Made by a program: the position numbers and the translations under genes
Assembly: GCA_016213845.1 (NCBI GenBank)
Contig: JACQZN010000122.1
Span: forward strand, 39,367-103,366
Direction of reading: 5' to 3'
DNA: 64,000 bases
DNA from: Candidatus Wallbacteria bacterium
GTDB taxonomy: Bacteria > Muiribacteriota > UBA6191 > JACPRK01
The notes under the pieces: generated by a model
Databases searched by the model: none
What the model was told of the DNA's origin: nothing
The model's input: only the letters and a program-made list of their open reading frames with translations
Shown: piece after piece, positions 9,905-18,888 of the stretch
Layout: every line of letters starts with the position of its first letter
Numbering within the stretch: position 1 is the first letter of the stretch

Positions 9905-11344
9905 ATGCCAAAGGATCAACTCCAGGGAATCCAGAGCGAGTACGACGTCATCGTCATCGGCAGCGGCCTCGCAGGGCTCACCTGCGCCAACATCCTGGGC
10001 CGGATGGGCCGGCGAGTGCTGGTGCTGGAGCACCATTACCAGCTCGGCGGCATGGCCACCTGGTTTCGGCGCAAGCGAGGACACATCTTCGACATCAGCC
10101 TCCACGGCTTCCCGTTCGGGATGGTCAAGAGCTGCAAGCGCTACTGGAACGACGACATCGCCAGCCGCATCGAGCCCATCCGGGGCATTCGCTTCGACAA
10201 CCCCCAGTTCAGCTTCGAGACGACCTACGACCGCAAGGACTTCACGCGCATCCTCGTGGAGCGCTTCCAGCAGCCTCTCGAGCGGGTCGAGGCGTTCTTC
10301 GACAAGGCCCGCTCCTTCAACTTCTACGATGACGACGGAACCACGACGGGCCAGTTCCTGGAGCGCTGCTTCCCGGGCAGAAACGACGTGCACAGGCTCC
10401 TGATGGAGCCGATCGCCTACGCCAACGGCTCCACGCTCGACGACCCCGCGCTCACCTTCGGCATCGTCTTCTCCAACTTCATGTCGAAGGGCGTCTACAT
10501 CTTCAAGGGCGGCACCGACCTGATGGTCGGCCTGATGAAGAAGGAGCTGATCCGTAACGGCGTCGACGTCCGGATCTACAGCGACGTCGAGCGGGTGCTG
10601 GTCGAAAGCGGGCGCGTCACGGGTGTCGTCTGCAACGGCCGCCCCATCCGCGCCCGCTCCGTGGTCAGTAACGCCAACCTGCGGGGAACCATCCAGAGGC
10701 TCGTGGGCGAGGAACACTTCGCCTCCGATTTCCTCGAGAAGGCCAGGAAGGTGCGCCTCAGCAGCTCCAGCTGCCAGGTCTACATGGGCCTCAAACCCGG
10801 CGAGTCCTTCGACTACCTGGGCGACCTCTTCTTCACGTCGACGCTCGACCACTTCGACTCCGTGGCGCTCTGCGCCAAGGACGTCACCAGCCGGACGTTC
10901 AGCTGCTACTACCCCGACACCCGCCCTGGCAGCGACCGCTACAGTATCGTCAGCAGCACCAACGCCAACTGGGACGACTGGGCCAGTCTGCCCCCCGAAG
11001 AGTACGAGCGCGAAAAGGCGAAGCTGATCGAGGACACCATCTGTGCGCTGGAACGCTACCTGCCCGACATCCGCGGGAAGCTCGACTGGATCGAGGCCGC
11101 CACGCCCGGCACGTTCTCGCGCTACACCAAGACCGTCCACGGCGCTACGTTTGGCACCAAGTTCGAGGGGCTCTCGGTCAGCAAGGCCATCCCGGAACAG
11201 ATCGCGGGCCTGTGGCACGCCGGCTCCGTCGGCATCATCATGTCGGGCTGGCTCGGGACCATCAACTACGGGGTCATCGTCAGCAACGAGGTCGACTCGT
11301 ACCTCTCCAGATCGAACGCGGTCCGAGCGACCGAGGAGGTTTAG
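9905..11344 (+). CDS. Phytoene desaturase-like FAD-dependent oxidoreductase (2)
   Basis: '[39 protein letters not shown]'; C-terminal '[22 protein letters not shown]'. Confidence 0.85.
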   Translation: MPKDQLQGIQSEYDVIVIGSGLAGLTCANILGRMGRRVLVLEHHYQLGGMATWFRRKRGHIFDISLHGFPFGMVKSCKRYWNDDIASRIEPIRGIRFDNPQFSFETTYDRKDFTRILVERFQQPLERVEAFFDKARSFNFYDDDGTTTGQFLERCFPGRNDVHRLLMEPIAYANGSTLDDPALTFGIVFSNFMSKGVYIFKGGTDLMVGLMKKELIRNGVDVRIYSDVERVLVESGRVTGVVCNGRPIRARSVVSNANLRGTIQRLVGEEHFASDFLEKARKVRLSSSSCQVYMGLKPGESFDYLGDLFFTSTLDHFDSVALCAKDVTSRTFSCYYPDTRPGSDRYSIVSSTNANWDDWASLPPEEYEREKAKLIEDTICALERYLPDIRGKLDWIEAATPGTFSRYTKTVHGATFGTKFEGLSVSKAIPEQIAGLWHAGSVGIIMSGWLGTINYGVIVSNEVDSYLSRSNAVRATEEV

Positions 11345-11347
11345 CCG

Positions 11348-12088
11348 ATGCCAGATTTCAGCGGACAGACGGCGATCGTGACCGGTGGCACGCGCGGAAT
11401 CGGCAAATCGATCTCCGAGGCGTTCCTGACGGCCGGCGCCCAGGTCGTGGCGACCTACACGTCCAATGACGAGGCAGCCCAGGCGTTTCGCGACGGGCTC
11501 AAGCAGTTCGAGGGCAAGCTGCACCTCCGAAAGTTCGACGTGGCCGACTACTCGGCCTGCGAGCAGTTCTTTCAGTACGTGGACGACGAGCTCGGCGGCT
11601 GCCAGATCGTCGTCAACAACAGCGGCATCCGAAAGGACGCCGTCGTGGGCGCGATGGAACCGGCAGATTGGAACCGCGTGCTCGAGGTGAACCTCACCGG
11701 CACGTTCAACATGTCCAAGTTCGCGGTGCGGTCGATGATGCGGAAGCGCTACGGCCGCATCATCAACATCACCAGCCCCTGCGGCCACTTCGGCTTCCGC
11801 GGTCAGGCCAACTACGCGGCCTCCAAGGCCGGCCAGGTCGGGCTGGCGCGCTCGCTCTCCAAGGAAGTCGCCAGCCGCAACATCACGGTCAACTGCGTCA
11901 GCCCGGGTTTCATCGACACCGAGCTCATCGCAGATCTCCCGGAGGATCTGGTCAAGCAGTACAAGGCGCAGGTCCCTCTGGGCCGCTTCGGCACCGGCAC
12001 CGAGGTTGCCGCCTGCGTGCTTTTCCTGGCATCCAGAGAGTCCAGCTATGTGACCGGCACCACCCTCGAAGTGACCGGGGGACTGTAG
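11348..12088 (+). CDS. 3-oxoacyl-ACP reductase (SDR, FabG-like)
   Basis: 'TGGTRGIGKSI', 'NNSGI', 'INITSPCG...NYAASKAG' (S-Y-K), 'NCVSPGFIDTE'. Confidence 0.92.
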   Translation: MPDFSGQTAIVTGGTRGIGKSISEAFLTAGAQVVATYTSNDEAAQAFRDGLKQFEGKLHLRKFDVADYSACEQFFQYVDDELGGCQIVVNNSGIRKDAVVGAMEPADWNRVLEVNLTGTFNMSKFAVRSMMRKRYGRIINITSPCGHFGFRGQANYAASKAGQVGLARSLSKEVASRNITVNCVSPGFIDTELIADLPEDLVKQYKAQVPLGRFGTGTEVAACVLFLASRESSYVTGTTLEVTGGL

Positions 12089-12104
12089 GAAGATGGAAGA
12101 GAGA

Positions 12105-12293
12105 AGTCAGTAGCCAGTAGCCAGTAGTCAGTAGACAGTAGTCAGTAGCCAGTAGGGGGCACGCGCCTTCGACGCTCCCGACCTTCCCTGGGCCGCAACC
12201 CCTGACTCCTCGAGCCTCACTCCTCGAGCCTCACTCCTCAAGCCTCAAGCCTCACTCCTCAAGCCTCACTCCTCGATTCTCTACTCACTACTC
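12105..12293 (+). repeat. Two-block heptanucleotide array (GYCAGTA x7; CTCRASY-type x about 10)
   Basis: Read directly: gtcagta gccagta gccagta gtcagta gacagta gtcagta gccagta; then ctcactc/ctcgagc/ctcaagc units. Confidence 0.85.
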
Positions 12294-12295
12294 CC

Positions 12296-12895
12296 ATGTC
12301 CTGCTCCTTCTGCGGCAAGGCCTCCGACCAGGTGAACTTCCTCGTTCCGGGCATGAACGGCGCGGCCATCTGCGACAGGTGCGTCGATCTCGCCAGCGGG
12401 GTGCTGTCTCGGGAAGAAGTCGCGCCGCCGCCGAGCGCGGCAGACGCGGACGTGCTCGCGGCAATTCCGCACCGGCCGCCGTTTCTGTTCATCGACCGTA
12501 TCCTCGAGTGCACGGCGGACCGCATCCGGACCGAGAGGACGATTCGAAGCGATGAGCCGCACTTCCGCGGGCACTACCCAGGTCAGCCGCTGATGCCGGG
12601 CGTGCTGCTCTGTGAGGCGGTCGTCCAGAGCGGCGCAATTTTGGTTTCGCGGCGTCTATCGGACCCAGCGCTGGCTAGCGCCGCGGCCTCCGGCTCGGTC
12701 GTCCCCGTGCTGACCCGGCTGCAGGATGCGCGCTTCAAGCGGATGGTGCTGCCGGGAGACCGGGTCGAGATGGAGGCTCAGATCGTCCAGCAGCTCGAGA
12801 ACGTGTACTTCATGAAGGGCCGCGCAAGCGTCGAAGGCCAGAAGGCGCTGTTGCTGGAGTTCGCCGTGACCCTGGCCCCGCGCGCGAGCGGCTGA
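12296..12895 (+). CDS. FabZ-like hotdog dehydratase with N-terminal ClpX-type C4 zinc finger
   Basis: 'CSFCGKASDQVNFLVPGMNGAAICDRCVDLASGVL' (ClpX ZBD-like) then 'IPHRPPFLFIDRI...HFRGHYPGQPLMPGVLLCEAVVQSGA'. Confidence 0.87.
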   Translation: MSCSFCGKASDQVNFLVPGMNGAAICDRCVDLASGVLSREEVAPPPSAADADVLAAIPHRPPFLFIDRILECTADRIRTERTIRSDEPHFRGHYPGQPLMPGVLLCEAVVQSGAILVSRRLSDPALASAAASGSVVPVLTRLQDARFKRMVLPGDRVEMEAQIVQQLENVYFMKGRASVEGQKALLLEFAVTLAPRASG

Positions 12896-13133
12896 GCCGC
12901 AACGAGCCGTTCAGGAGGAGAGGCTCACGCATGCACGGAGCTTTCGAAAGACCTCTTGAGTCCAGAACTCCCTGGCAAGCGCCGCGAGCTGGAAAACCCG
13001 CATCAAATGGGAGTCCAAGGGGACGGGTCTCCTTGGTGGGGGTTCGGGGGCGAAGCCCCTGAGAGGAATGGAGTACATCCAGTCTTTTGTGCGGGGTCTC
13101 AAAGATCCATGAGTGCGTGAGGAGGAGCGACCG

Positions 13134-13940
13134 ATGGGATTCCTCGGATTCGAGGGCAAGACGTACTTGGTCTTCGGAGTGGCCAACAAAAAGAGCGTCG
13201 GCTGGCACGTCGCTCGAGTCGTTCGCGAAGAGGGCGGCACGGTCGTCTTCGGCGTCCGCAGCGAGGCCCGCAGGGAACAGCTCGCAAAGCTCGCGCCGGA
13301 CGCCGAGGTCCACGTGTGCGACGTCGAAAAGCAGGCCGACATCGACCGGGCTGCCTCCGAGATCCGCGCGCGCCATCCCGTCGTCCACGGGCTGGTCCAC
13401 TCGATCGCCTTCGCCAACTACTCGGAGGGCATCCAGCCATTTCACGCTACACCCAGGCGAGACTTCCTCCAGGCCATCGACATCAGCTGCTACTCGCTGC
13501 TCGCACTCTCGAACGCCTTCAAGGATGCGTTGGCTCCGGATGGCTCCGTCGTCACGATCTCGATCTCCACGACCCGGATGGCCGCCGAGAACTACGGTTA
13601 CATGGCGCCGGTGAAGGCCGCTCTGGAATCGAGCCTGGCGTTCCTCGCCAAGTCCTTCAGCGCCTTTTCTCAGGTGCGCTTCAACGCCGTCTCGCCTGGC
13701 CTGCTCAAGACCAGCGCCTCCGCAGGCATCCCGGGCTACGTCCCCAGCTACCTCTTCGCCGAGAAGGTCATTCCTCGGCACAAGGCGGTCCAGACCGAAG
13801 AGGTCGCCAACGCGGTCGCGTTCCTGCTGAGCCAGCGATCCTCCGGCCTCCAGGCCCAGTCGCTGGTGATCGACGCCGGAATGTCGATCAACTACTTCGA
13901 CTCCGAGGTCGTGCGGCTGGCATTGAGGCCAGAGAAGTAG
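13134..13940 (+). CDS. fabI: Enoyl-ACP reductase (FabI-type SDR)
   Basis: '[15 protein letters not shown]', catalytic Y-x6-K '[14 protein letters not shown]', '[13 protein letters not shown]'. Confidence 0.9.
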   Translation: MGFLGFEGKTYLVFGVANKKSVGWHVARVVREEGGTVVFGVRSEARREQLAKLAPDAEVHVCDVEKQADIDRAASEIRARHPVVHGLVHSIAFANYSEGIQPFHATPRRDFLQAIDISCYSLLALSNAFKDALAPDGSVVTISISTTRMAAENYGYMAPVKAALESSLAFLAKSFSAFSQVRFNAVSPGLLKTSASAGIPGYVPSYLFAEKVIPRHKAVQTEEVANAVAFLLSQRSSGLQAQSLVIDAGMSINYFDSEVVRLALRPEK

Positions 13941-13989
13941 CGAGTAGTGAGTAGCGAGTAGTGAGTAGTGAGTAGCGAGTAGTGAGTAG
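13936..13989 (+). repeat. Heptanucleotide array GTAGYGA x7 starting at the fabI stop codon
   Basis: gtagcga gtagtga gtagcga gtagtga gtagtga gtagcga gtagtga read directly. Confidence 0.88.
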
Positions 13990-14017
13990 AACTCGCGCCC
14001 AGGGTATTCTGAGAAGC

Positions 14018-14887
14018 ATGAAAGCGCGGCGGCTGGGGCAGCTCTTCCTGCTGGGGGTGGCCACGGCATGGGGGGCGGCGGTCGATGCGGCACCTCCGGC
14101 GGGGGAATCGGCTCCGGCGGCTCCGCAGGGGATGACGGCGACGGGGAAGAGCGGGCAGGGGTACTGGTGCTTCCGCAACGACCGGGACAAGAGCCTGCTG
14201 ATCCTGGTTCCGGGCGGCACGTTCAGGATGGGGCGCGACGACGGGCCTGCGAACGAAAAGCCGGCCCACGAGGTGACGCTCTCCCCGTACCTGATCAGCA
14301 AGTACGAAGTGACGTGGGGACAGTACCTCCAGTTTTGCGACCAGACCGGCCGCAAGAAACCCGAACGCACGGAGTGGGCGACGAACAAGCACCCGGTCGC
14401 CAACGTGACGTGGGGAGACGCGCTCTCCTATTGCGAATGGGCCGGTTTGCGGCTGCCTACCGAAGCCGAGTGGGAGTTTGCGGCCCGCGGCTCTGAAAGC
14501 CGTTCCTATCCATGGGGTGAGGACGATCCCGCCGGAAGTGGCTACTGCAAGTACGGGGAACAGCGCTGCTACCTGAAGGAGTCGGACAAGCACCCCCGCT
14601 CCGTCGGATCGTATCCGAAGGGGGCCTCGCCGGTGGGCGCGCTGGATCTGGCGGGCAACGTGGCGGAGTGGTGCCGCGACCGATACGACAGCGGTGCCTA
14701 CGCGGCGCGGCATGGAAGCGGCCCCGTGAAGGACCCGTCCGGGCCAGAAAAGGGCGACTACCGCGTGGTCCGCGGGGGCGCCTGGTGCTACGACCAGGAG
14801 AAGTTGCGCGGCAGCACGCGGTTCCTGTTCGATCCGGATCGGCCCTTCGCCGGGATCGGATTCCGGGCGGCCCGCAGCTACCCGTGA
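14018..14887 (+). CDS. FGE-sulfatase (SUMF1-like) domain secreted protein
   Basis: 'VPGGTFRMG', 'YEVTWGQYLQFC', 'GLRLPTEAEWEFAARG', 'GNVAEWCRDRY', 'VRGGAW...GFRAARS'. Confidence 0.85.
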   Translation: MKARRLGQLFLLGVATAWGAAVDAAPPAGESAPAAPQGMTATGKSGQGYWCFRNDRDKSLLILVPGGTFRMGRDDGPANEKPAHEVTLSPYLISKYEVTWGQYLQFCDQTGRKKPERTEWATNKHPVANVTWGDALSYCEWAGLRLPTEAEWEFAARGSESRSYPWGEDDPAGSGYCKYGEQRCYLKESDKHPRSVGSYPKGASPVGALDLAGNVAEWCRDRYDSGAYAARHGSGPVKDPSGPEKGDYRVVRGGAWCYDQEKLRGSTRFLFDPDRPFAGIGFRAARSYP

Positions 14888-15933
14888 GCTCCGCACCCTC
14901 CGACCCGGCCTCGCGGGAACTGCTTCAGGACCTCACCGGCCTCTCAGTACGGCTGGGGCGTCAGCCGATGCTGGTCCAGGGCGGTGGCGGCAACACGTCG
15001 GTGAAGCACGCAGGCCGGCTCTGGGTGAAGGCCTCGGGGGTGTGGCTCTCCGAGGCGCAGGAGGCGGGGGCCTTCGTTTCCCTCGACCTGGATGCCGTGA
15101 GGGCCGCGTCCGCCCGCGGGGAGCCCGAGCCGGCTGCGGGCCATGTCCTGGGGCCAACGCGGGCGCGTCCCTCGATCGAAACTCCGCTTCACGCGCTCCT
15201 GCCGCACCGGTTCGTCGCCCACGTCCATTCGGTCAACACCCTTGCCTGGGCGTGCCGCGTGGACGCAGAGAGGCAGCTGACAACGCGCCTCGCGGGGCTG
15301 GCCTGGGCATGGGTCCCGTACGTGCGGCCGGGCGTGCCGCTGACGCTGGCCGTGGCCGATCGATTGAGCGCCCGGCCCGATGTGCTGGCGCTCGCCAACC
15401 ACGGCCTGGTGGTCGGCGGCGATTCCGCTGAAAGCTGTGAGCGGCTTCTGGACGAAGTGGAGCGCCGCGTCGCGTGCGCAGCGTCCCCGCCGGCCCGCGC
15501 CGACGCCAGACGCCTCGAGAAGCTGGCGACCTCCGGCGGCTGGCGACTTCCGGCCTACCCCGATTGCCACGCGGCCGCACTCGACGCCCGGGCCTGCCGC
15601 CGTGCGGCATCCGGGGCCCTCTACCCGGACCACGTCGTCTTCCTGGGCGAGAAGCTCCCCGTGCTGTCGCCCGGTGAGGAGCTACCCGCCCTCGACGCGG
15701 CCTACCGCTCCCAGCATGGGAGCTCGCCCGCTGCGGTGCTCGTGGAAGGCGCAGGCGCTCTCGTGGCGCCAGGATCGGGCAGGGGCGTGGACGAGATGCT
15801 CCGATGCCTGTCACTGGTGCTGGCGCGGATTTCCGAGGACGCGCCGCTCGCATTCCTCTCCAAAGAGGCGGTCGGCGAGCTCACCGGCTGGGAAGCGGAG
15901 AAGTTCCGTCAGCAGCGGGACCGACAGCCATGA
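14884..15933 (+). CDS. Class II aldolase/adducin family protein
   Basis: 'LVQGGGGNTSVK', 'ASGVWLSEA', 'HVHSVNTLAW', 'LANHGLVVGGDSAESC'; GTG start. Confidence 0.75.
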   Translation: MSSAPSDPASRELLQDLTGLSVRLGRQPMLVQGGGGNTSVKHAGRLWVKASGVWLSEAQEAGAFVSLDLDAVRAASARGEPEPAAGHVLGPTRARPSIETPLHALLPHRFVAHVHSVNTLAWACRVDAERQLTTRLAGLAWAWVPYVRPGVPLTLAVADRLSARPDVLALANHGLVVGGDSAESCERLLDEVERRVACAASPPARADARRLEKLATSGGWRLPAYPDCHAAALDARACRRAASGALYPDHVVFLGEKLPVLSPGEELPALDAAYRSQHGSSPAAVLVEGAGALVAPGSGRGVDEMLRCLSLVLARISEDAPLAFLSKEAVGELTGWEAEKFRQQRDRQP

Positions 15934-17570
15934 AGATCGTCGTCCCGATGTCGGGCACCGGGGAGCGCTTCAGCCGCGCAGGCCACCCCACGCTCAAGCC
16001 TCTGATCGAGGTCGAGGGCAAGCCGATGGTGGCGCACGTCATCGAGCTCTTCCCGGGCGAAACCGACTTCCTCTTCATCTGCAACCGGGCGCACCTGGCG
16101 GACCGTGCGATCCGGCTTCAGGAGACATTGGAGCGATTCTGTCCGACGGGTCGCGTCGTGGGGATCGACCCGCACAAGCTGGGTCCGGTTCACGCGGTCG
16201 CTCAGGCCGCCAAGCTGCTCGACCCCGGCCAGCCGGTCGTCGTCAACTACTGCGACTTTGCGTGCTACTGGGACTGGAACCACTTCCGGCGATGGGTGTC
16301 GGAAGCAGCCCCAGCCGGCGCCATCCCCGCCTACCGCGGGTTTCACCCGCACTCGCTGGGCCCAGGGACCTACGCCTACTTGCGGGAGCAGGGCGGCCAG
16401 GTCCTGGACATCCAGGAGAAGCAGCCCTTCACGGACTGTCCCATGGAGGAGCCGGCCTCGAGCGGGACCTACTACTTCGCGCGCGGCGAGCTCGTGACCC
16501 GGTACTTCGCCGAGGCCCTCCGGAGCGAGCCGAGCATTCGCGGCGAACACTACGTGAGCCAGGTCTACCGTCCTATGCTGCGGGACGGCCTGCGGGTGGG
16601 CTGCTACGACCTCCAGCACTTCATGCAGTGGGGTACTCCGGAGGATCTCTCGGCCTACAGACGCTGGTCCGACGCCTTCCGGGCTCTGGCAAGGCCTAGG
16701 GTCAGGGCAGCGCACGCAGGGGCCGTGATCGTTCCTGCCGCGGGAGAGGGTGACCGTTTTGCGCGCGCGGGCTACCCAGTGTCCAAGCCGCTCATCGAGG
16801 TCTCCGGCCGGCCGATGATCGCCCAGGCCGTCGCTGACCTCCCGGAAGCTCCGAACACGGTCTTCATCGTGCGTGGCGACACTGCGGCGGGGAGGCATCT
16901 CGAATCGACGCTGCTCCAGGACTTCCCAGGGAGCCGGATCGTTGCGGTTCCGGGTCCGACGGAAGGTCAGGCGGCCACGGCGCTGGCGGCGTTGCCTCAG
17001 GTGGAGGCCGGCTTGCCGCTGACGATCGGCGCGTGCGACATGGGGGCCGTGTACGAACCGGCCGCGCTCGAGGGGTTGCTCGCCGCGGGCGGCGCTGACG
17101 TCATCGTATGGACCGCGCGAAGCCACGAGGGCGCGCTCAGGACCCCAGGGCAGTACGGCTGGGTGGAGCTCGAATCGGGGCGCGTGGTCGCCTGCGCGGT
17201 CAAGCGGGCTCCCGAGCGGCCTTCCGCGAGCGCGGTCATCACCGGGGCCTTCACGTTCCGGCGCGCGGCGGACTTCGGGAGGGTCGCCCGACGGCTGCTC
17301 GAGCGCAACGGCCGCGTCAACGGCGAGCTCTACATCGACAGCTGTCTGGAGGACGCGCTGGCGCTGGGGCTCGACTGCCGGGCGCTGGAGCTGGACCACT
17401 ACCTTGGCTGGGGAACGCCAGACGACCTGAAGACCTTCGAGTACTGGCAGTCCTGCTTTCACAAGTGGGCGGCCCATCCCTACCGCCTCGAGCGCGATGC
17501 GCGAGTTGCCCCCGGCGCCATCGCCCGGCTCGAGCGTCGCTATGCCGCCCGATTGCCGTCTAGACTGTAG
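15930..17570 (+). CDS. Tandem-duplicated nucleotidyltransferase (two fused sugar-phosphate NTP-transferase domains)
   Basis: 'MKIVVPMSGTGERFSRAGHPTLKPLIEVEGKPMVAHV' and again 'GAVIVPAAGEGDRFARAGYPVSKPLIEVSGRPMIAQA'. Confidence 0.82.
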   Translation: MKIVVPMSGTGERFSRAGHPTLKPLIEVEGKPMVAHVIELFPGETDFLFICNRAHLADRAIRLQETLERFCPTGRVVGIDPHKLGPVHAVAQAAKLLDPGQPVVVNYCDFACYWDWNHFRRWVSEAAPAGAIPAYRGFHPHSLGPGTYAYLREQGGQVLDIQEKQPFTDCPMEEPASSGTYYFARGELVTRYFAEALRSEPSIRGEHYVSQVYRPMLRDGLRVGCYDLQHFMQWGTPEDLSAYRRWSDAFRALARPRVRAAHAGAVIVPAAGEGDRFARAGYPVSKPLIEVSGRPMIAQAVADLPEAPNTVFIVRGDTAAGRHLESTLLQDFPGSRIVAVPGPTEGQAATALAALPQVEAGLPLTIGACDMGAVYEPAALEGLLAAGGADVIVWTARSHEGALRTPGQYGWVELESGRVVACAVKRAPERPSASAVITGAFTFRRAADFGRVARRLLERNGRVNGELYIDSCLEDALALGLDCRALELDHYLGWGTPDDLKTFEYWQSCFHKWAAHPYRLERDARVAPGAIARLERRYAARLPSRL

Positions 17571-17572
17571 GC

Positions 17573-18295
17573 GTGACCGCACCGCTTTCGCTCTCGCTGG
17601 TGATCCCGGCGTTCAACGAATCGCCGACGCTGCCGGCGCTGTTCGAGCGCTGTTCGCGCGGGCTGCTATCGCCGGGGGTCGAGCTGATTGTCGTGGATAA
17701 CGGCAGCACGGACGCCACCCCGGAGCTGCTGGAGAGCTTGTTGCCGGCGTACCCGCAGGCGCGCTCCGTAAGGGTGCCGCAAAACCTGGGCTACGGTCAC
17801 GGTATCCTGGCCGGTCTCCAGGCGGCTCGCGGAGACATTCTCGGATGGACGCACGCCGACCTTCAGACGCCGCCCGAGGATGCGCTGCGCGGCTTGCGGT
17901 TGTTCGGGGAGGCCCCGAACCCCGAGTTCCTGTTCGTGAAAGGGCTCAGGCAGGGCCGGCCGCTGGCCGACGCCTTCTTCACGGCGGGGATGGCGCTGTT
18001 CGAAACGGTGATGCTGGGCTCTCGGCTCTGGGACATCAACGCGCAGCCAACGCTCTTCCACCGGTCGTTCTACCGGGCGTGGAATCAACCACCGCACGAC
18101 TTCTCGCTCGATCTCTTCGCGTTCTACGTGGCCCGCGCCCGGGGCCTCACGGTGCGCCGGTTTCCCGTCGAGTTCGGCCAGCGCGCGCACGGTCTGTCGC
18201 GCTGGAACATCGACTGGCGAGCCAAGATGAAGTTCATCGGGAGGACACTCGACTATAGCTTCAAGCTCCGCAGGAGCCTCTCGGAGAGTCCATGA
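17573..18295 (+). CDS. Glycosyltransferase family 2
   Basis: 'LSLVIPAFNESPTLPAL', 'LIVVDNGSTDATPELL', 'GWTHADLQTPPED'. Confidence 0.88.
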   Translation: MTAPLSLSLVIPAFNESPTLPALFERCSRGLLSPGVELIVVDNGSTDATPELLESLLPAYPQARSVRVPQNLGYGHGILAGLQAARGDILGWTHADLQTPPEDALRGLRLFGEAPNPEFLFVKGLRQGRPLADAFFTAGMALFETVMLGSRLWDINAQPTLFHRSFYRAWNQPPHDFSLDLFAFYVARARGLTVRRFPVEFGQRAHGLSRWNIDWRAKMKFIGRTLDYSFKLRRSLSESP

Positions 18296-18879
18296 TCATC
18301 GTCCGCCATCGGATCAATACCCGGGAGGCGCTCGAGGCCGTCCCGCCAGCCCACGGCGTGGAGATCGATCTCCGGAGCACCGGCGGGCAGCTGTGCCTGC
18401 AGCACGATCCGTTCGTGGCCGGAGAGCCGTTCACGGAGTGGCTCGGGAGTTACCATCACCGGCTGCTCATCGTGAACGTGAAGGAGGAAGGGCTGGAAGA
18501 GCGGGCGCTGGCGCTCCTGGCCGGACGGGGTATCGAGGAGTTCTTCTTCCTGGACCAGTCTTTTCCATTCCTGGTGCGCACCGTGAGGGCGGGCGAGCAG
18601 CGGACGGCCGTCCGGGTCAGCGAGTACGAGTCGGTGGAGACCGCGCTGGCTCTGGCGGGGCTGGCCGGCTGGATCTGGGTGGACTGCTTCAGCCGGCTGG
18701 CGCTCGAGGGTCCCCAGGCGGCGGCCCTCAGGGCTGCAGGCTACCGGCTCTGCTTCGTCTCGCCGGAGCTGCAAGGACGCACTGCGGAGTCGGACACGCG
18801 GCTGATGCGCCAGGCGCTCGCATCGCGGGGGATCGAGCCGGACGCGGTCTGCACCAAGCAGCCCCAGCTCTGGGTGTGA
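18292..18879 (+). CDS. GDPD/PI-PLC-like TIM-barrel protein (putative)
   Basis: 'MIIVRHRINTREALEAVPPAHGVEIDLRSTGGQLCLQHDPFV' resembles a glycerophosphodiesterase N-terminus. Confidence 0.55.
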   Translation: MIIVRHRINTREALEAVPPAHGVEIDLRSTGGQLCLQHDPFVAGEPFTEWLGSYHHRLLIVNVKEEGLEERALALLAGRGIEEFFFLDQSFPFLVRTVRAGEQRTAVRVSEYESVETALALAGLAGWIWVDCFSRLALEGPQAAALRAAGYRLCFVSPELQGRTAESDTRLMRQALASRGIEPDAVCTKQPQLWV

Positions 18880-18888
18880 CGCGGCGCG

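Noticed and set aside
8318-11788. 1156-aa minus-strand ORF across the FAS-like cassette
   Set aside because: Antisense to four clear genes (ACP, two FAD enzymes, KR); composition typical of a GC frame artefact.
12105-12293. CRISPR array
   Set aside because: Units are 7 nt with no spacers of uniform length and no cas genes.
13892-14403. Minus ORFs with '[19 protein letters not shown]' peptides
   Set aside because: Direct translation of the heptamer array, not a protein repeat.
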